This document shows, in pieces, positions 53,852 through 61,513 of a stretch of 64,000 nt of DNA; the first letter of the stretch is position 1, and every line of letters starts with the position of its first letter. Source of the stretch: Mesorhizobium sp. LMG 17147 (GTDB taxonomy: Bacteria > Pseudomonadota > Alphaproteobacteria > Rhizobiales > Rhizobiaceae). The notes under the pieces were generated by a model. That model ran no database searches, had not been told where the DNA came from, and worked only from the letters and a program-made list of their open reading frames with translations. The stretch spans positions 295,923 to 359,922 of the forward strand of contig NZ_JANCTC010000005.1 of NCBI RefSeq assembly GCF_024297145.1. The letters are read 5' to 3'. The position numbers were made by a program, and so were the translations under genes.

Positions 53852-54562
53852 CTAATTCGTAGCGGCAGCAAGGATCGGCCCGCCGTCCGGCACCTGCACC
53901 AGCACCGCCGTGCTAAGGCCGCCCGTCGTCGCCGGCAGCGGCAGCGCGGTGGCGTCGCCGGTCCAACTGCCCAGCCTGGTCAGCGAATGCACGACATTGG
54001 CGTGCGGCAGCGTGCGGCCGGTGTTTTCTCCCCGCGCCACCGGCACCTCGACGACGCCCTTGCCGTAACGCACCAGCCAAACGTCGGCCTTGCCGCCGGG
54101 AACCGGACCGGCGCCGATGCTGACCATCCCGCCGGCGAGCGACAGCGAAGGTCCGTCGGCGTGGCCGCCGCTCGAAATCAGCTGCGCGATCTCACCCGGC
54201 CTGGCGCCGACCGCATCGGCCCTGCCGTTGACCACCACTTGCGGCGTGAACGGGCCGGAACGGCCGAGCGACGGTTCATAGCGGACCTGGCGCTGCGTGA
54301 ATTCTTCTTTGCCGAATGTGTCCTTCCAGCCGAGATAGTCCCAGTAGGTGACGTTGAAGGACAGCGCCAGCACGCCGGGCCGGTCCATGACCTTGATCAG
54401 ATTGGCGTTGGCCGGCGGGCAGGACGAGCAGCCCTGGCTGGTGAACAGCTCGACGACGGTCTGCGTCTGGCCGGCGGCCGCGCCGGTTGCCGACAGCACA
54501 GTTGCCGAAAACAGTATTGCGGCGAGCCCCTTCAGGGCTGTGCTGCGTTTCGATCCGGTCAT
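53852..54562 (-). CDS. DUF1223 thioredoxin-like exported protein
   Basis: The product is 236 residues. A signal peptide covers about 1-31. The DUF1223 start VVELFTSQGCSSCPPANANL has a CSSC motif, and PFTPQVVVNG carries a cis-Pro-like loop, so a thioredoxin fold is likely. No other Cys is present in the mature part. Its precise activity is unknown. AGGAGAAC supports the ATG at 54562. It heads the DUF1223-MXKDX-msrA series. Confidence 0.88.
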   Translation of the reverse strand: MTGSKRSTALKGLAAILFSATVLSATGAAAGQTQTVVELFTSQGCSSCPPANANLIKVMDRPGVLALSFNVTYWDYLGWKDTFGKEEFTQRQVRYEPSLGRSGPFTPQVVVNGRADAVGARPGEIAQLISSGGHADGPSLSLAGGMVSIGAGPVPGGKADVWLVRYGKGVVEVPVARGENTGRTLPHANVVHSLTRLGSWTGDATALPLPATTGGLSTAVLVQVPDGGPILAAATN

Positions 54563-54646
54563 CGCTGTTCTCCTGTGCGGTTCCATGTCCACACTTCGCC
54601 GCCGACGCGCCGTTCGTTACAGCATCACCGCTTCGTGATCGTTCGC

Positions 54647-54804
54647 AGCTCTCCCTTCCCTTTGTGGGAGAAGGTGGATCGGCGCGAAGCGCCGAGACCG
54701 TTGAGGGGTGCTGGAGGCAATGAGGCGTCGGCGTTCCCTGGAACACCCCTCATCCGACCGAGCTTCGCTCGGCCGCCTTCTCCCACAGGGGGCGAAGGGA
54801 AGAC
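54647..54804. repeat. Palindromic intergenic repeat, family B
   Basis: About 155 bp with outer inverted arms (ctcccttcccttt-gtgggagaagg at left; ccttctcccaca-gggggcgaaggga at right). Inner inverted pairs are gcgcgaagcgcc, gaggggtg/cacccctc and gagcttcgctc. It fills most of the 54563-54901 gap. No gene is supported there. Confidence 0.8.
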
Positions 54805-54901
54805 GGTCGCTCGCAACCAACACGCCACCCGATGTGACCGGGCGGCGGTGGGACGGGCAGCCTAAGCGGGCCGATATGCCCTCGCACTCAGCTGCTGCAT
54901 C

Positions 54902-55966
54902 CTATTGTGTCAACAGCGTTTCCGATGCCCGCTGATTGAAGGCGCACTTGCCGGTTACTGTGTAGAAAAAGTCCGCGTTGGAATCGGTGATGGTCGGAGA
55001 TGTCGGCACCGACGATCCCCCGTCTTCCCACGCTTGTGTGCTGGTCTGGCCGCACGGCACCAGTGTAAAGATATCGACCGTTTGGCCACTGGCGATCTCG
55101 AGGCCGTCCGCGTAGAGGCGATTCGATGTTGCCGGATCGTTCGATTTGAGCACCGTTGGATTGCCTGACGGCACATCCATCTGCAGGTAGAGCTGGTCCA
55201 TCTGGCTGACGTCGATCACCGCGCCGGCACCGGTCGCGGGGTACATGGTGTTGACGCAGGTGGTCGCATATTTCTTGCCGTTGGAAGCGGTCTGGGTGAT
55301 CGTGGTGCTGGGCAGCCCATAAAAGCTGAGCACCGTGGTGGTCGTACACACCTGCTGCTGGACCGTAGTGATCGTCGCTCCGTTGATGGTGGAGACGGTC
55401 GCCGTGCCATAGCCTTTCGGATCGCCATAACCGTTGTATGTGTAGGTGATCTTCATCAGCTTATTGGCCACCGTGTCCCCGAATTTGGTGCCGTAGAGCG
55501 TCATTGTCTTGCCCCACCAGCCCGAGACCTTGGTCACCTTGAACGTAGCTTGCACCAGCGCCGGCCGCTTTGTCACTGCCGACGCAACGCCGACCTGCAC
55601 CGTGTTGATCCTGGCGATCTGCATGAAATTCGTCGGCATGGCAAAGCCGGCCGAAGCCTTGATGCTGGCGGCGCCGTCGGTGGCGACGACGAAGCTGTCG
55701 AGCTTGGCCGTGCCTTGCCCGCCATTGGCCAGGTACACCTCCTGCAGTTTTACCTGGCGGTCCGCCAATGAGGTGTCCGTCGCAAGCGTCGTGATCGACA
55801 GCGACGCTGCATCGAGGGCGTTCTGCATCGATGCCCTGGTTGAAACCGCCGAGGTATAGTCGATGGAAAAGCCCAATGCGGCAACCATCGGGATAAGCAG
55901 GATGGCGAGCATCGGCGCGAACGAGCCGCTCACCGATCCGAGAAATTTGCGTGCTGACAGCGGCAT
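54902..55966 (-). CDS. TadE/TadG-like pilus-assembly family protein (orphan)
   Basis: The protein has 354 residues. The N-terminal TadE-like/Flp-like segment GSFAPMLAILLIPMVAALG is followed by SIDYTSAVSTRASMQNALD, both typical of TadG. The rest is a Thr/Ser-rich extracytoplasmic domain with several Cys, unlike the von Willebrand domain of long TadGs. No other tad or cpa gene is present nearby. Confidence 0.82.
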   Translation of the reverse strand: MPLSARKFLGSVSGSFAPMLAILLIPMVAALGFSIDYTSAVSTRASMQNALDAASLSITTLATDTSLADRQVKLQEVYLANGGQGTAKLDSFVVATDGAASIKASAGFAMPTNFMQIARINTVQVGVASAVTKRPALVQATFKVTKVSGWWGKTMTLYGTKFGDTVANKLMKITYTYNGYGDPKGYGTATVSTINGATITTVQQQVCTTTTVLSFYGLPSTTITQTASNGKKYATTCVNTMYPATGAGAVIDVSQMDQLYLQMDVPSGNPTVLKSNDPATSNRLYADGLEIASGQTVDIFTLVPCGQTSTQAWEDGGSSVPTSPTITDSNADFFYTVTGKCAFNQRASETLLTQ

Positions 55967-56120
55967 TCCGATCCCCCCGAAACGGCGATAGGCCGGTGGG
56001 CTATCACGCCGGGCGCAAACTATGCTCTAATCTCATGGATCAAAGTTTAACGACTTTGCCGTCCCGCCGCCTTCGCCCCGCCGCTTGCCGATATACCGTG
56101 CCCCTGCTAAAGCGCGCCGC

Positions 56121-57926
56121 ATGACCACGCCGATCAAGAACATCCGCAACTTCTCCATCGTTGCCCATATCGACCATGGCAAATCCACGCTTGCCGACCG
56201 GCTGATCCAGTCGACCGGCGGGCTGGAGCTGCGCGACATGAAGGAGCAGGTGCTGGACTCGATGGACATCGAGCGCGAGCGCGGCATCACCATCAAGGCG
56301 CAGACGGTGCGGCTGAAATACCGCGCCAACAATGGCGAGGATTATATCCTCAACCTGATCGACACGCCCGGCCATGTCGACTTCGCATATGAAGTGTCGC
56401 GCTCGCTGGCCGCCTGCGAGGGCTCGCTGCTGGTCGTCGATGCCTCGCAAGGCGTCGAGGCGCAGACGCTGGCCAATGTCTACCAGGCCATCGACAACAA
56501 CCACGAGATCGTCGTGGTGCTGAACAAGGTCGACCTGCCCGCCGCAGAGCCCGAGCGCATCCGCGAGCAGGTCGAGGAGGTGATCGGCATCGACGCCTCC
56601 AACGCCGTGCTGATCTCGGCCAAGACCGGGCTGGGCATTCCCGACGTGCTGGAGGCCATCGTCAACGATCTGCCGCCGCCGCGCGAGGGCGACATCACGG
56701 CTCCGCTGAAGGCGATGCTGGTCGATAGCTGGTACGACGCCTATCTCGGCGTCATCGTGCTGGTGCGCATCATCGACGGCGTGCTGAAGAAGGGCCAGAC
56801 CATCCGCATGATGGGCACCGGCGCCAGGTACCTGGTCGAGCGCACCGGCGTCTTCACGCCCGCCCGCATCAATGTCGACGAGCTCGGCCCCGGCGAGTTC
56901 GGTTTCTTCACCGGCTCGATCAAGGAGGTTGCCGATACCCGCGTCGGCGACACCATCACCGAGGACAAGCGCCCGACTGCACAAGCCCTGCCCGGCTTCA
57001 AGCCGGCGCAGCCGGTGGTGTTCTGCGGCCTGTTCCCGGTCGACGCCGCCGATTTCGAAGACCTGCGCGCCGCCGTCGGCAAACTGCGCCTCAACGACGC
57101 CTCCTTCTCCTTCGAAATGGAAACCAGTGCCGCGCTCGGCTTCGGCTATCGCTGCGGCTTCCTGGGCCTTTTGCATCTTGAAATCATCCAGGAGCGGCTG
57201 GAGCGCGAGTTCAACCTCGACCTTATCGCCACCGCGCCCAGCGTCGTCTACCGCCTGCTGTTGAACGACGGCACGGTCAAGGAACTGCACAACCCGGCCG
57301 ACATGCCCGACGTGGTCAAGATCTCGGCCATCGAGGAGCCATGGATCCGCGCCACCATCCTCACCCCCGACGACTATCTCGGCGGCATCCTGAAACTCTG
57401 CCAGGACCGGCGTGGCATCCAGGCCGACCTGTCCTATGTCGGCAAGCGCGCCATGCTGATCTACGATTTGCCGCTCAACGAGGTGGTCTTCGACTTCTAC
57501 GACCGGCTGAAGTCGATCTCCAAGGGCTATGCCTCCTTCGACTATCACCTGACCGACTATCGCGAGGGCGACCTGGTGAAAATGTCGATCCTGGTCAATG
57601 AGGAGCCGGTCGACGCGTTGTCGATGCTGGTCCACCGCACGGCGGCGGAAAAGCGCGGCCGCCAGATGTGCGAGAAGCTGAAGGAGCTGATCCCGCACCA
57701 TCTGTTCAAGATCCCGATCCAGGCCGCGATCGGCGGCAAGGTCATCGCCCGCGAGACCATCTCGGCGCTGCGCAAGGACGTCACCGCCAAATGCTACGGC
57801 GGCGACGTCTCCCGCAAGCGCAAGCTGCTCGACAAGCAGAAAGAGGGCAAGAAGCGGATGCGTCAGTTCGGCAAGGTGGATATCCCGCAGGAGGCGTTTA
57901 TCCAGGCGCTGAAGATGGGGGATTGA
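56121..57926 (+). CDS. lepA: Elongation factor 4 (LepA)
   Basis: The product is 601 residues. The GTPase G1 motif AHIDHGKST is at about 14-22, followed by [18 protein letters not shown] and NKVDLP. Domains II, III and V and the LepA-specific C-terminal part ([17 protein letters not shown]) are complete. It is a ribosome-associated GTPase acting in translation or assembly. The ATG at 56121 gives the normal family start. Confidence 0.97.
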   Translation: MTTPIKNIRNFSIVAHIDHGKSTLADRLIQSTGGLELRDMKEQVLDSMDIERERGITIKAQTVRLKYRANNGEDYILNLIDTPGHVDFAYEVSRSLAACEGSLLVVDASQGVEAQTLANVYQAIDNNHEIVVVLNKVDLPAAEPERIREQVEEVIGIDASNAVLISAKTGLGIPDVLEAIVNDLPPPREGDITAPLKAMLVDSWYDAYLGVIVLVRIIDGVLKKGQTIRMMGTGARYLVERTGVFTPARINVDELGPGEFGFFTGSIKEVADTRVGDTITEDKRPTAQALPGFKPAQPVVFCGLFPVDAADFEDLRAAVGKLRLNDASFSFEMETSAALGFGYRCGFLGLLHLEIIQERLEREFNLDLIATAPSVVYRLLLNDGTVKELHNPADMPDVVKISAIEEPWIRATILTPDDYLGGILKLCQDRRGIQADLSYVGKRAMLIYDLPLNEVVFDFYDRLKSISKGYASFDYHLTDYREGDLVKMSILVNEEPVDALSMLVHRTAAEKRGRQMCEKLKELIPHHLFKIPIQAAIGGKVIARETISALRKDVTAKCYGGDVSRKRKLLDKQKEGKKRMRQFGKVDIPQEAFIQALKMGD

Positions 57927-57936
57927 GGACGGCTGT

Positions 57937-58189
57937 GAGCGTCCGGAGAGCGGAGGTCTCCGAGCTAGGATCGCTGCCTCGAGACCATTTTGTCCATCGA
58001 AACGAAAACGTTTTCCCGTTTGCAGTTAACGCAGCTGGCCTAATGATGCTGCAAATGCTTAGCCTTTTGGTCAAGCCATCTGGCGTCTCAAATCCCGGTG
58101 GAAGAATCTTCCACTTCGTCACAGGGACCGCAGATAACAGTTGCATATCTGCAGGCCGGAGTGCCTGTTCGCGAGTCATGCCGGCCTAG
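57937..58189 (+). pseudogene. Possible C-terminal remnant of a ThiF/HesA-type gene
   Basis: A frame reads SLPRDHFVHRN, VFPFAVNAAGLMML, then LSLLVKPSGVS and IFHFVTG, ending in a TAG. These blocks recall the C-terminal end of ThiF-like adenylyltransferase proteins, from memory only. Codon third positions are richer in A and T than in neighbours, hinting at foreign origin. No start or catalytic part is present. A 12-bp palindrome GAAAACGTTTTC lies at 58004-58015. The rest of 57927-58332 shows nothing. Confidence 0.35.
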
Positions 58190-58332
58190 GTGACCAATTC
58201 CCATTTCCTGTCATCTAGGCTGAGCGTTCGACACTAGAGGAATCGCGCAGGTGTCGGGCCAAAGGTCCTTTCAGCCGATCCTTCAACAACATCCCACTTT
58301 GGCGTATCCTCACCGCGCTTGGGGGAAATACA

Positions 58333-58845
58333 ATGCGTTCCACTCTGGACATCGTCGCCGCGATCGGCCTGGCCATCGGCGGCGCTCTGGGCCTTGCTGG
58401 CACCTTCGTAGAGAGCGCCGAGCTTCGCGAAACGCTCTGGACGATCGACGGCGTGGCACTCGTCGTGGCCGCCGCGCTGCTGACCATGAAATATCAGCGG
58501 CAGGGCAATGACTGGGTGGCGGCCGGCTTTCTGACCTTTCTCGCCGGCGAGAGTCTGCTCCTGGCCGGCAATGCCGCAGGCCTCCAGGCCAGCGTACCCT
58601 CCTATGTCGGCGGTATCTCGCTTTGGGCGGCTGCGCTTATCATGGTCAGCGGGCCGAAAACCTTCGCGCTGTGGATGCGGCTTACCGCTGTCGTGGCGGC
58701 TTTGCTGTTTGTCGTGTCGGCAGGCCTGATCCTGTGGGGTGCGCCGTTGCTGCCGACCTCGACGCCGCTGCCCGCTGCCGGGTATCCGTTCCTGGTGCTC
58801 ACATTTATCGGCTGGATATGGACGCTGCTGAAGCCCGGACGTTGA
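58333..58845 (+). CDS. Hypothetical membrane protein
   Basis: The product is 170 residues with about six hydrophobic helices and short loops, starting MRSTLDIVAAIGLAIGGALG. GGGGGAAA precedes the ATG. I recognise no family. It is flanked by a decayed region and a repeat. Confidence 0.75.
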   Translation: MRSTLDIVAAIGLAIGGALGLAGTFVESAELRETLWTIDGVALVVAAALLTMKYQRQGNDWVAAGFLTFLAGESLLLAGNAAGLQASVPSYVGGISLWAAALIMVSGPKTFALWMRLTAVVAALLFVVSAGLILWGAPLLPTSTPLPAAGYPFLVLTFIGWIWTLLKPGR

Positions 58846-58869
58846 GCCCGGTCGGACCGCCTCCTCTCA

Positions 58870-58985
58870 GGCCACCTCTCCCCCACCTTGTGGGGGCGAG
58901 GAACCCAAGCCTTGTGAGGCTTCGGCGATTGGCATTCCTCGCCCCGGGGAGAGGTGGTTTGCGAAGCAAACCGGAGAGGGGTCTT
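58870..58985. repeat. Palindromic intergenic repeat, family C
   Basis: Left arm ccacctctcccccacc pairs with cggggagaggtgg, with inner pairs cgaggaa/ttcctcg and a gcaaacc-type hairpin at the right (tttgcgaagcaaa). It lies just after the membrane-protein gene. Confidence 0.75.
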
Positions 58986-59106
58986 GCTTAGCAACCTCGC
59001 GCGCCACGCGATGCGCAAATGGCGCAACCCCCTTCCACCCATCCCGCCGCCATGCCATGTTCCCCCTCGCGGCCGGGCAGGCCGTTTCATTCCGGGGGGA
59101 ATCATC

Positions 59107-59481
59107 ATGTTGTCCTACGCTTTCGTGCGCCGCGCTGCCGCGGCGCTTTGCCTTGCCGCCTTGTTTGCGCCTGTCGCGCATGCCGGCGATGTCACCTTCG
59201 AGATCAAGAACAGCCATCCGAACGCCATGCGCGTCGAGCTCTACAGCCAGGACCGCGACCATGTCTGGCCGGGCAACAATCAGGATTATTATCTCAACGA
59301 CGGCGAGACCAAGTCGATCCCGCTGTCCTGCAATGACGGCGAATCGATCTGCTACGGCGCCTGGGTCGACGGCGACGAAAACACCTATTGGGGCGTCGGC
59401 CCCGGCAACACGGAAAAATGCGACGATTGCTGCTACACCTGCAGCGGCGGCGAGACCGAGGAGATCGATCTGGTTCCGTAG
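59107..59481 (+). CDS. Secreted cysteine-rich hypothetical protein
   Basis: The product is 124 residues. A signal peptide covers about 1-26 (VAHAG). The mature domain is acidic, with six Cys (SCNDGESICYG; then CDDCCYTC near the end), suggesting disulfides. GGGGGGAA precedes the ATG. No family is recognised. The next gene encodes an Fe-S protein but a repeat separates them. Confidence 0.78.
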   Translation: MLSYAFVRRAAAALCLAALFAPVAHAGDVTFEIKNSHPNAMRVELYSQDRDHVWPGNNQDYYLNDGETKSIPLSCNDGESICYGAWVDGDENTYWGVGPGNTEKCDDCCYTCSGGETEEIDLVP

Positions 59482-59488
59482 CGCGCGA

Positions 59489-59635
59489 ACCTCCCCCCTC
59501 GAGGGGGAGATGGCCGGCAGGCCAGAGGGATCGCCGCGCGTGGAGCGCCATCCTGTCCTGCAGTAGCAGGCCGAGCCCAGTCGGGCCGACCCCCTCTGTC
59601 GCCTTCGGCGACATCTCCCCCTCAAGGGGGGAGAT
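59489..59635. repeat. Palindromic intergenic repeat, family A, copy 2
   Basis: Left arm ctcccccctcgagggggaga and right arm tctccccctcaaggggggaga are inverted; inner cagagggatcgcc and gaccccctctg correspond to copy 1. Confidence 0.85.
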
Positions 59636-59715
59636 CAGGCGCCCAGCCTCTCAGGCAGCTTGACGCCGTCCCGGCCGCCGCCATAGCGTGACGCCTTCAG
59701 CAAGGAGATGCACCC

Positions 59716-60339
59716 ATGGCAGTGGTCGAAGGCGAAAAAATCGATATCGGCTTTTCCGGGCGCCGCTGCATCCATTCGCGCAATTGCGTGCTGGGCGATC
59801 CCCATGTCTTCGTGCCCAATGCCCCCGGCCAGTGGATCCACCCCGAGGCGGCCAGCGTCGAGAAGATCGTGGCGCTCGCCGAAGCCTGCCCGTCCGGCGC
59901 CATCACCTATGTCCGCAAGGATGGCGGGCCGCAGGAGCAGCCGCCGGTGGTCAACACCGTGCGCATAAGGGAAAACGGTCCGCTAGCGCTGCATGCCGAG
60001 ATCGTGCTTGGCGGCGAAACGTTTTACCGCGCCACGCTCTGCCGCTGCGGCGCCTCGGAAAACAAGCCGTTCTGCGATGGCGCCCATGCCAAATCAGGCT
60101 TCACCGCCACGGGCGAGCCGGCGCTGAAGGACACGCCGGCGCTGGAGGCGCGCAATGGCCCGCTGACCGTCACACCGACGACCAACGGCCCGCTCAAGCT
60201 CGAGGGCAATGTCGAGATCGTCACCGGCACCGGCCACACGGTCGATCGCACGACGCGCACCTTCCTCTGCCGCTGCGGCCATTCCGCCAACAAGCCGTTC
60301 TGCGATGGCAGCCACAAGAAGGTGGGGTTTGTGGGGTAG
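59716..60339 (+). CDS. Fe-S protein: divergent 4Fe-4S N-domain plus two CDGSH domains
   Basis: The protein has 207 residues. The N-terminal 65 residues fit the Fer4_19-like domain (RRCIHSRNCVLG, EACPSGAI). Two CDGSH motifs follow, CRCGASENKPFCDGAH (about 110) and CRCGHSANKPFCDGSH (about 185), each able to hold a 2Fe-2S cluster with 3Cys-1His ligation. Electron transfer or cluster transfer is the likely role. Confidence 0.92.
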   Translation: MAVVEGEKIDIGFSGRRCIHSRNCVLGDPHVFVPNAPGQWIHPEAASVEKIVALAEACPSGAITYVRKDGGPQEQPPVVNTVRIRENGPLALHAEIVLGGETFYRATLCRCGASENKPFCDGAHAKSGFTATGEPALKDTPALEARNGPLTVTPTTNGPLKLEGNVEIVTGTGHTVDRTTRTFLCRCGHSANKPFCDGSHKKVGFVG

Positions 60340-60352
60340 GCGGCAAAGCTGC

Positions 60353-60504
60353 CAATCTCCCCCCTCGTGGGGGAGATGTCCGGCAGGACAGAGGGGGTCG
60401 TCTCGCGTGGAGCGCCGGCATCCTCTGTCCACTATTGGGGGTCGCGTCAGGACGTACCGACCCCCTCTGTCGCCTTCGACGACATCTCCCCCTCAAGGAG
60501 ATTA
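60353..60504. repeat. Palindromic intergenic repeat, family A, copy 3
   Basis: Arms caatctcccccctcgtggggg and acatctccccctcaaggaga are inverted, with gagggggtcg / cgaccccctc inside. The left flank (ggtaggcggcaaagctgcc) recurs next to copy 4. Confidence 0.85.
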
Positions 60505-60630
60505 GGCGTCGCGGCCCAGCGCTCGCCGCCAATCTCGGCCTTCGACAACTGCGCCCGGTTGATGTTAGATCTTTGCTACCGGTGCGTGCATATGCCGGAA
60601 TGGCGGTCGTCGGGCTTGGGGGATTTCAAA

Positions 60631-61341
60631 GTGCGCAAATATGTCTTGCTGTTTCTCAGCCTCTGTATCGATTACGCCTGGGTAAACACGGCCGTCGTCC
60701 TGGCCGACCAGCTCGGCATTGCCGAGACCGTTCTTGGCCAGCCGGCGTCATGGGCGGCCCGGCAGGTCCTTTCGCTGATCCTGCTCAGCCTTGTAAGGGT
60801 GGCAAACGTCTCGCTGGGCGAATGGCTGCTGTCCTATGCGCAGACGGAGCAGCCTGCCGGCCAGCGCCAATGGGCCAATCTGTTGCTCGGCACGATGGGT
60901 GTGCTGTCCGGGATCTGGGCCCTGCTGCGCCTCACCGGACCAGACGACGGCGCGCCGTTCCTGTTCATGGTGGAGGACACGCCGCTGAAGACAGCGGCCG
61001 TTGCGCTCTACAGCACCCTTTACAGTTGGTGTGGCGTGATGCTGCTGCGCTTCGAGCTCAAGGCGAAGCTCTGCAATGCCCTGCTGTTCGCCTCGGTCCT
61101 GCCATTGACCGCAATAAACCTGATCTTCTCCCGCGACGCGCTGGTTGCCTCGATGGTGGCGCGCGCCGCCATCGAGGGTCGCACGTTCCCGGTGGAAAAG
61201 GCGGAGGTCTATGCCCGCGTCTCGATCTACTACGCCATCCTGCTTGTCGCGGTGATGCTGACGATCTTGTATTTCTGCCGCGAACGGCCCACCGCTTCTG
61301 TCGGCAGGCCGCTCGAAGGCTCGCCGGGCAACCGAGCGTAG
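60631..61341 (+). CDS. Hypothetical integral membrane protein
   Basis: The product is about 236 residues with roughly six hydrophobic helices (VRKYVLLFLSLCIDYAW at the start; YYAILLVAVMLTILYF near the end). No family is recognised. The GTG at 60631 follows TGGGGG at good spacing; an in-frame ATG at 60592 is the alternative, and the frame extends back into repeat A copy 3, which is unlikely to be coding. Confidence 0.68.
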   Translation: MRKYVLLFLSLCIDYAWVNTAVVLADQLGIAETVLGQPASWAARQVLSLILLSLVRVANVSLGEWLLSYAQTEQPAGQRQWANLLLGTMGVLSGIWALLRLTGPDDGAPFLFMVEDTPLKTAAVALYSTLYSWCGVMLLRFELKAKLCNALLFASVLPLTAINLIFSRDALVASMVARAAIEGRTFPVEKAEVYARVSIYYAILLVAVMLTILYFCRERPTASVGRPLEGSPGNRA

Positions 61342-61371
61342 CCCTATTTGGCCAACAAGCCTTTCTTGTGG

Positions 61372-61414
61372 GGTAGGCGGCCAAGCTGCCAATCTCCCCC
61401 ACGAGGGGGGAGAT
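61372..61414. repeat. Partial family A repeat (copy 4)
   Basis: The segment ggtaggcggccaagctgcc, then aatctcccccacgagggggg, matches the left end and flank of copy 3. The rest of the element is missing. Confidence 0.7.
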
Positions 61415-61513
61415 TGGCCGTCACCACGATCATCGCCCGTGGCCCAGCCATCACGGCTTTATCGATGGGCCGGTATCCGCTAAGGGGCGGAGACGAATTC
61501 TCCGGACGCAAAT

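Noticed and set aside
56040..57701. A 553-codon open frame on the minus strand
   Set aside because: It lies antisense to lepA, which is certain; no family motif is present.
57898..58179. A 93-codon minus-strand frame after lepA
   Set aside because: No ribosome binding site and it overlaps the lepA 3' end; the plus-strand remnant explains the region better.
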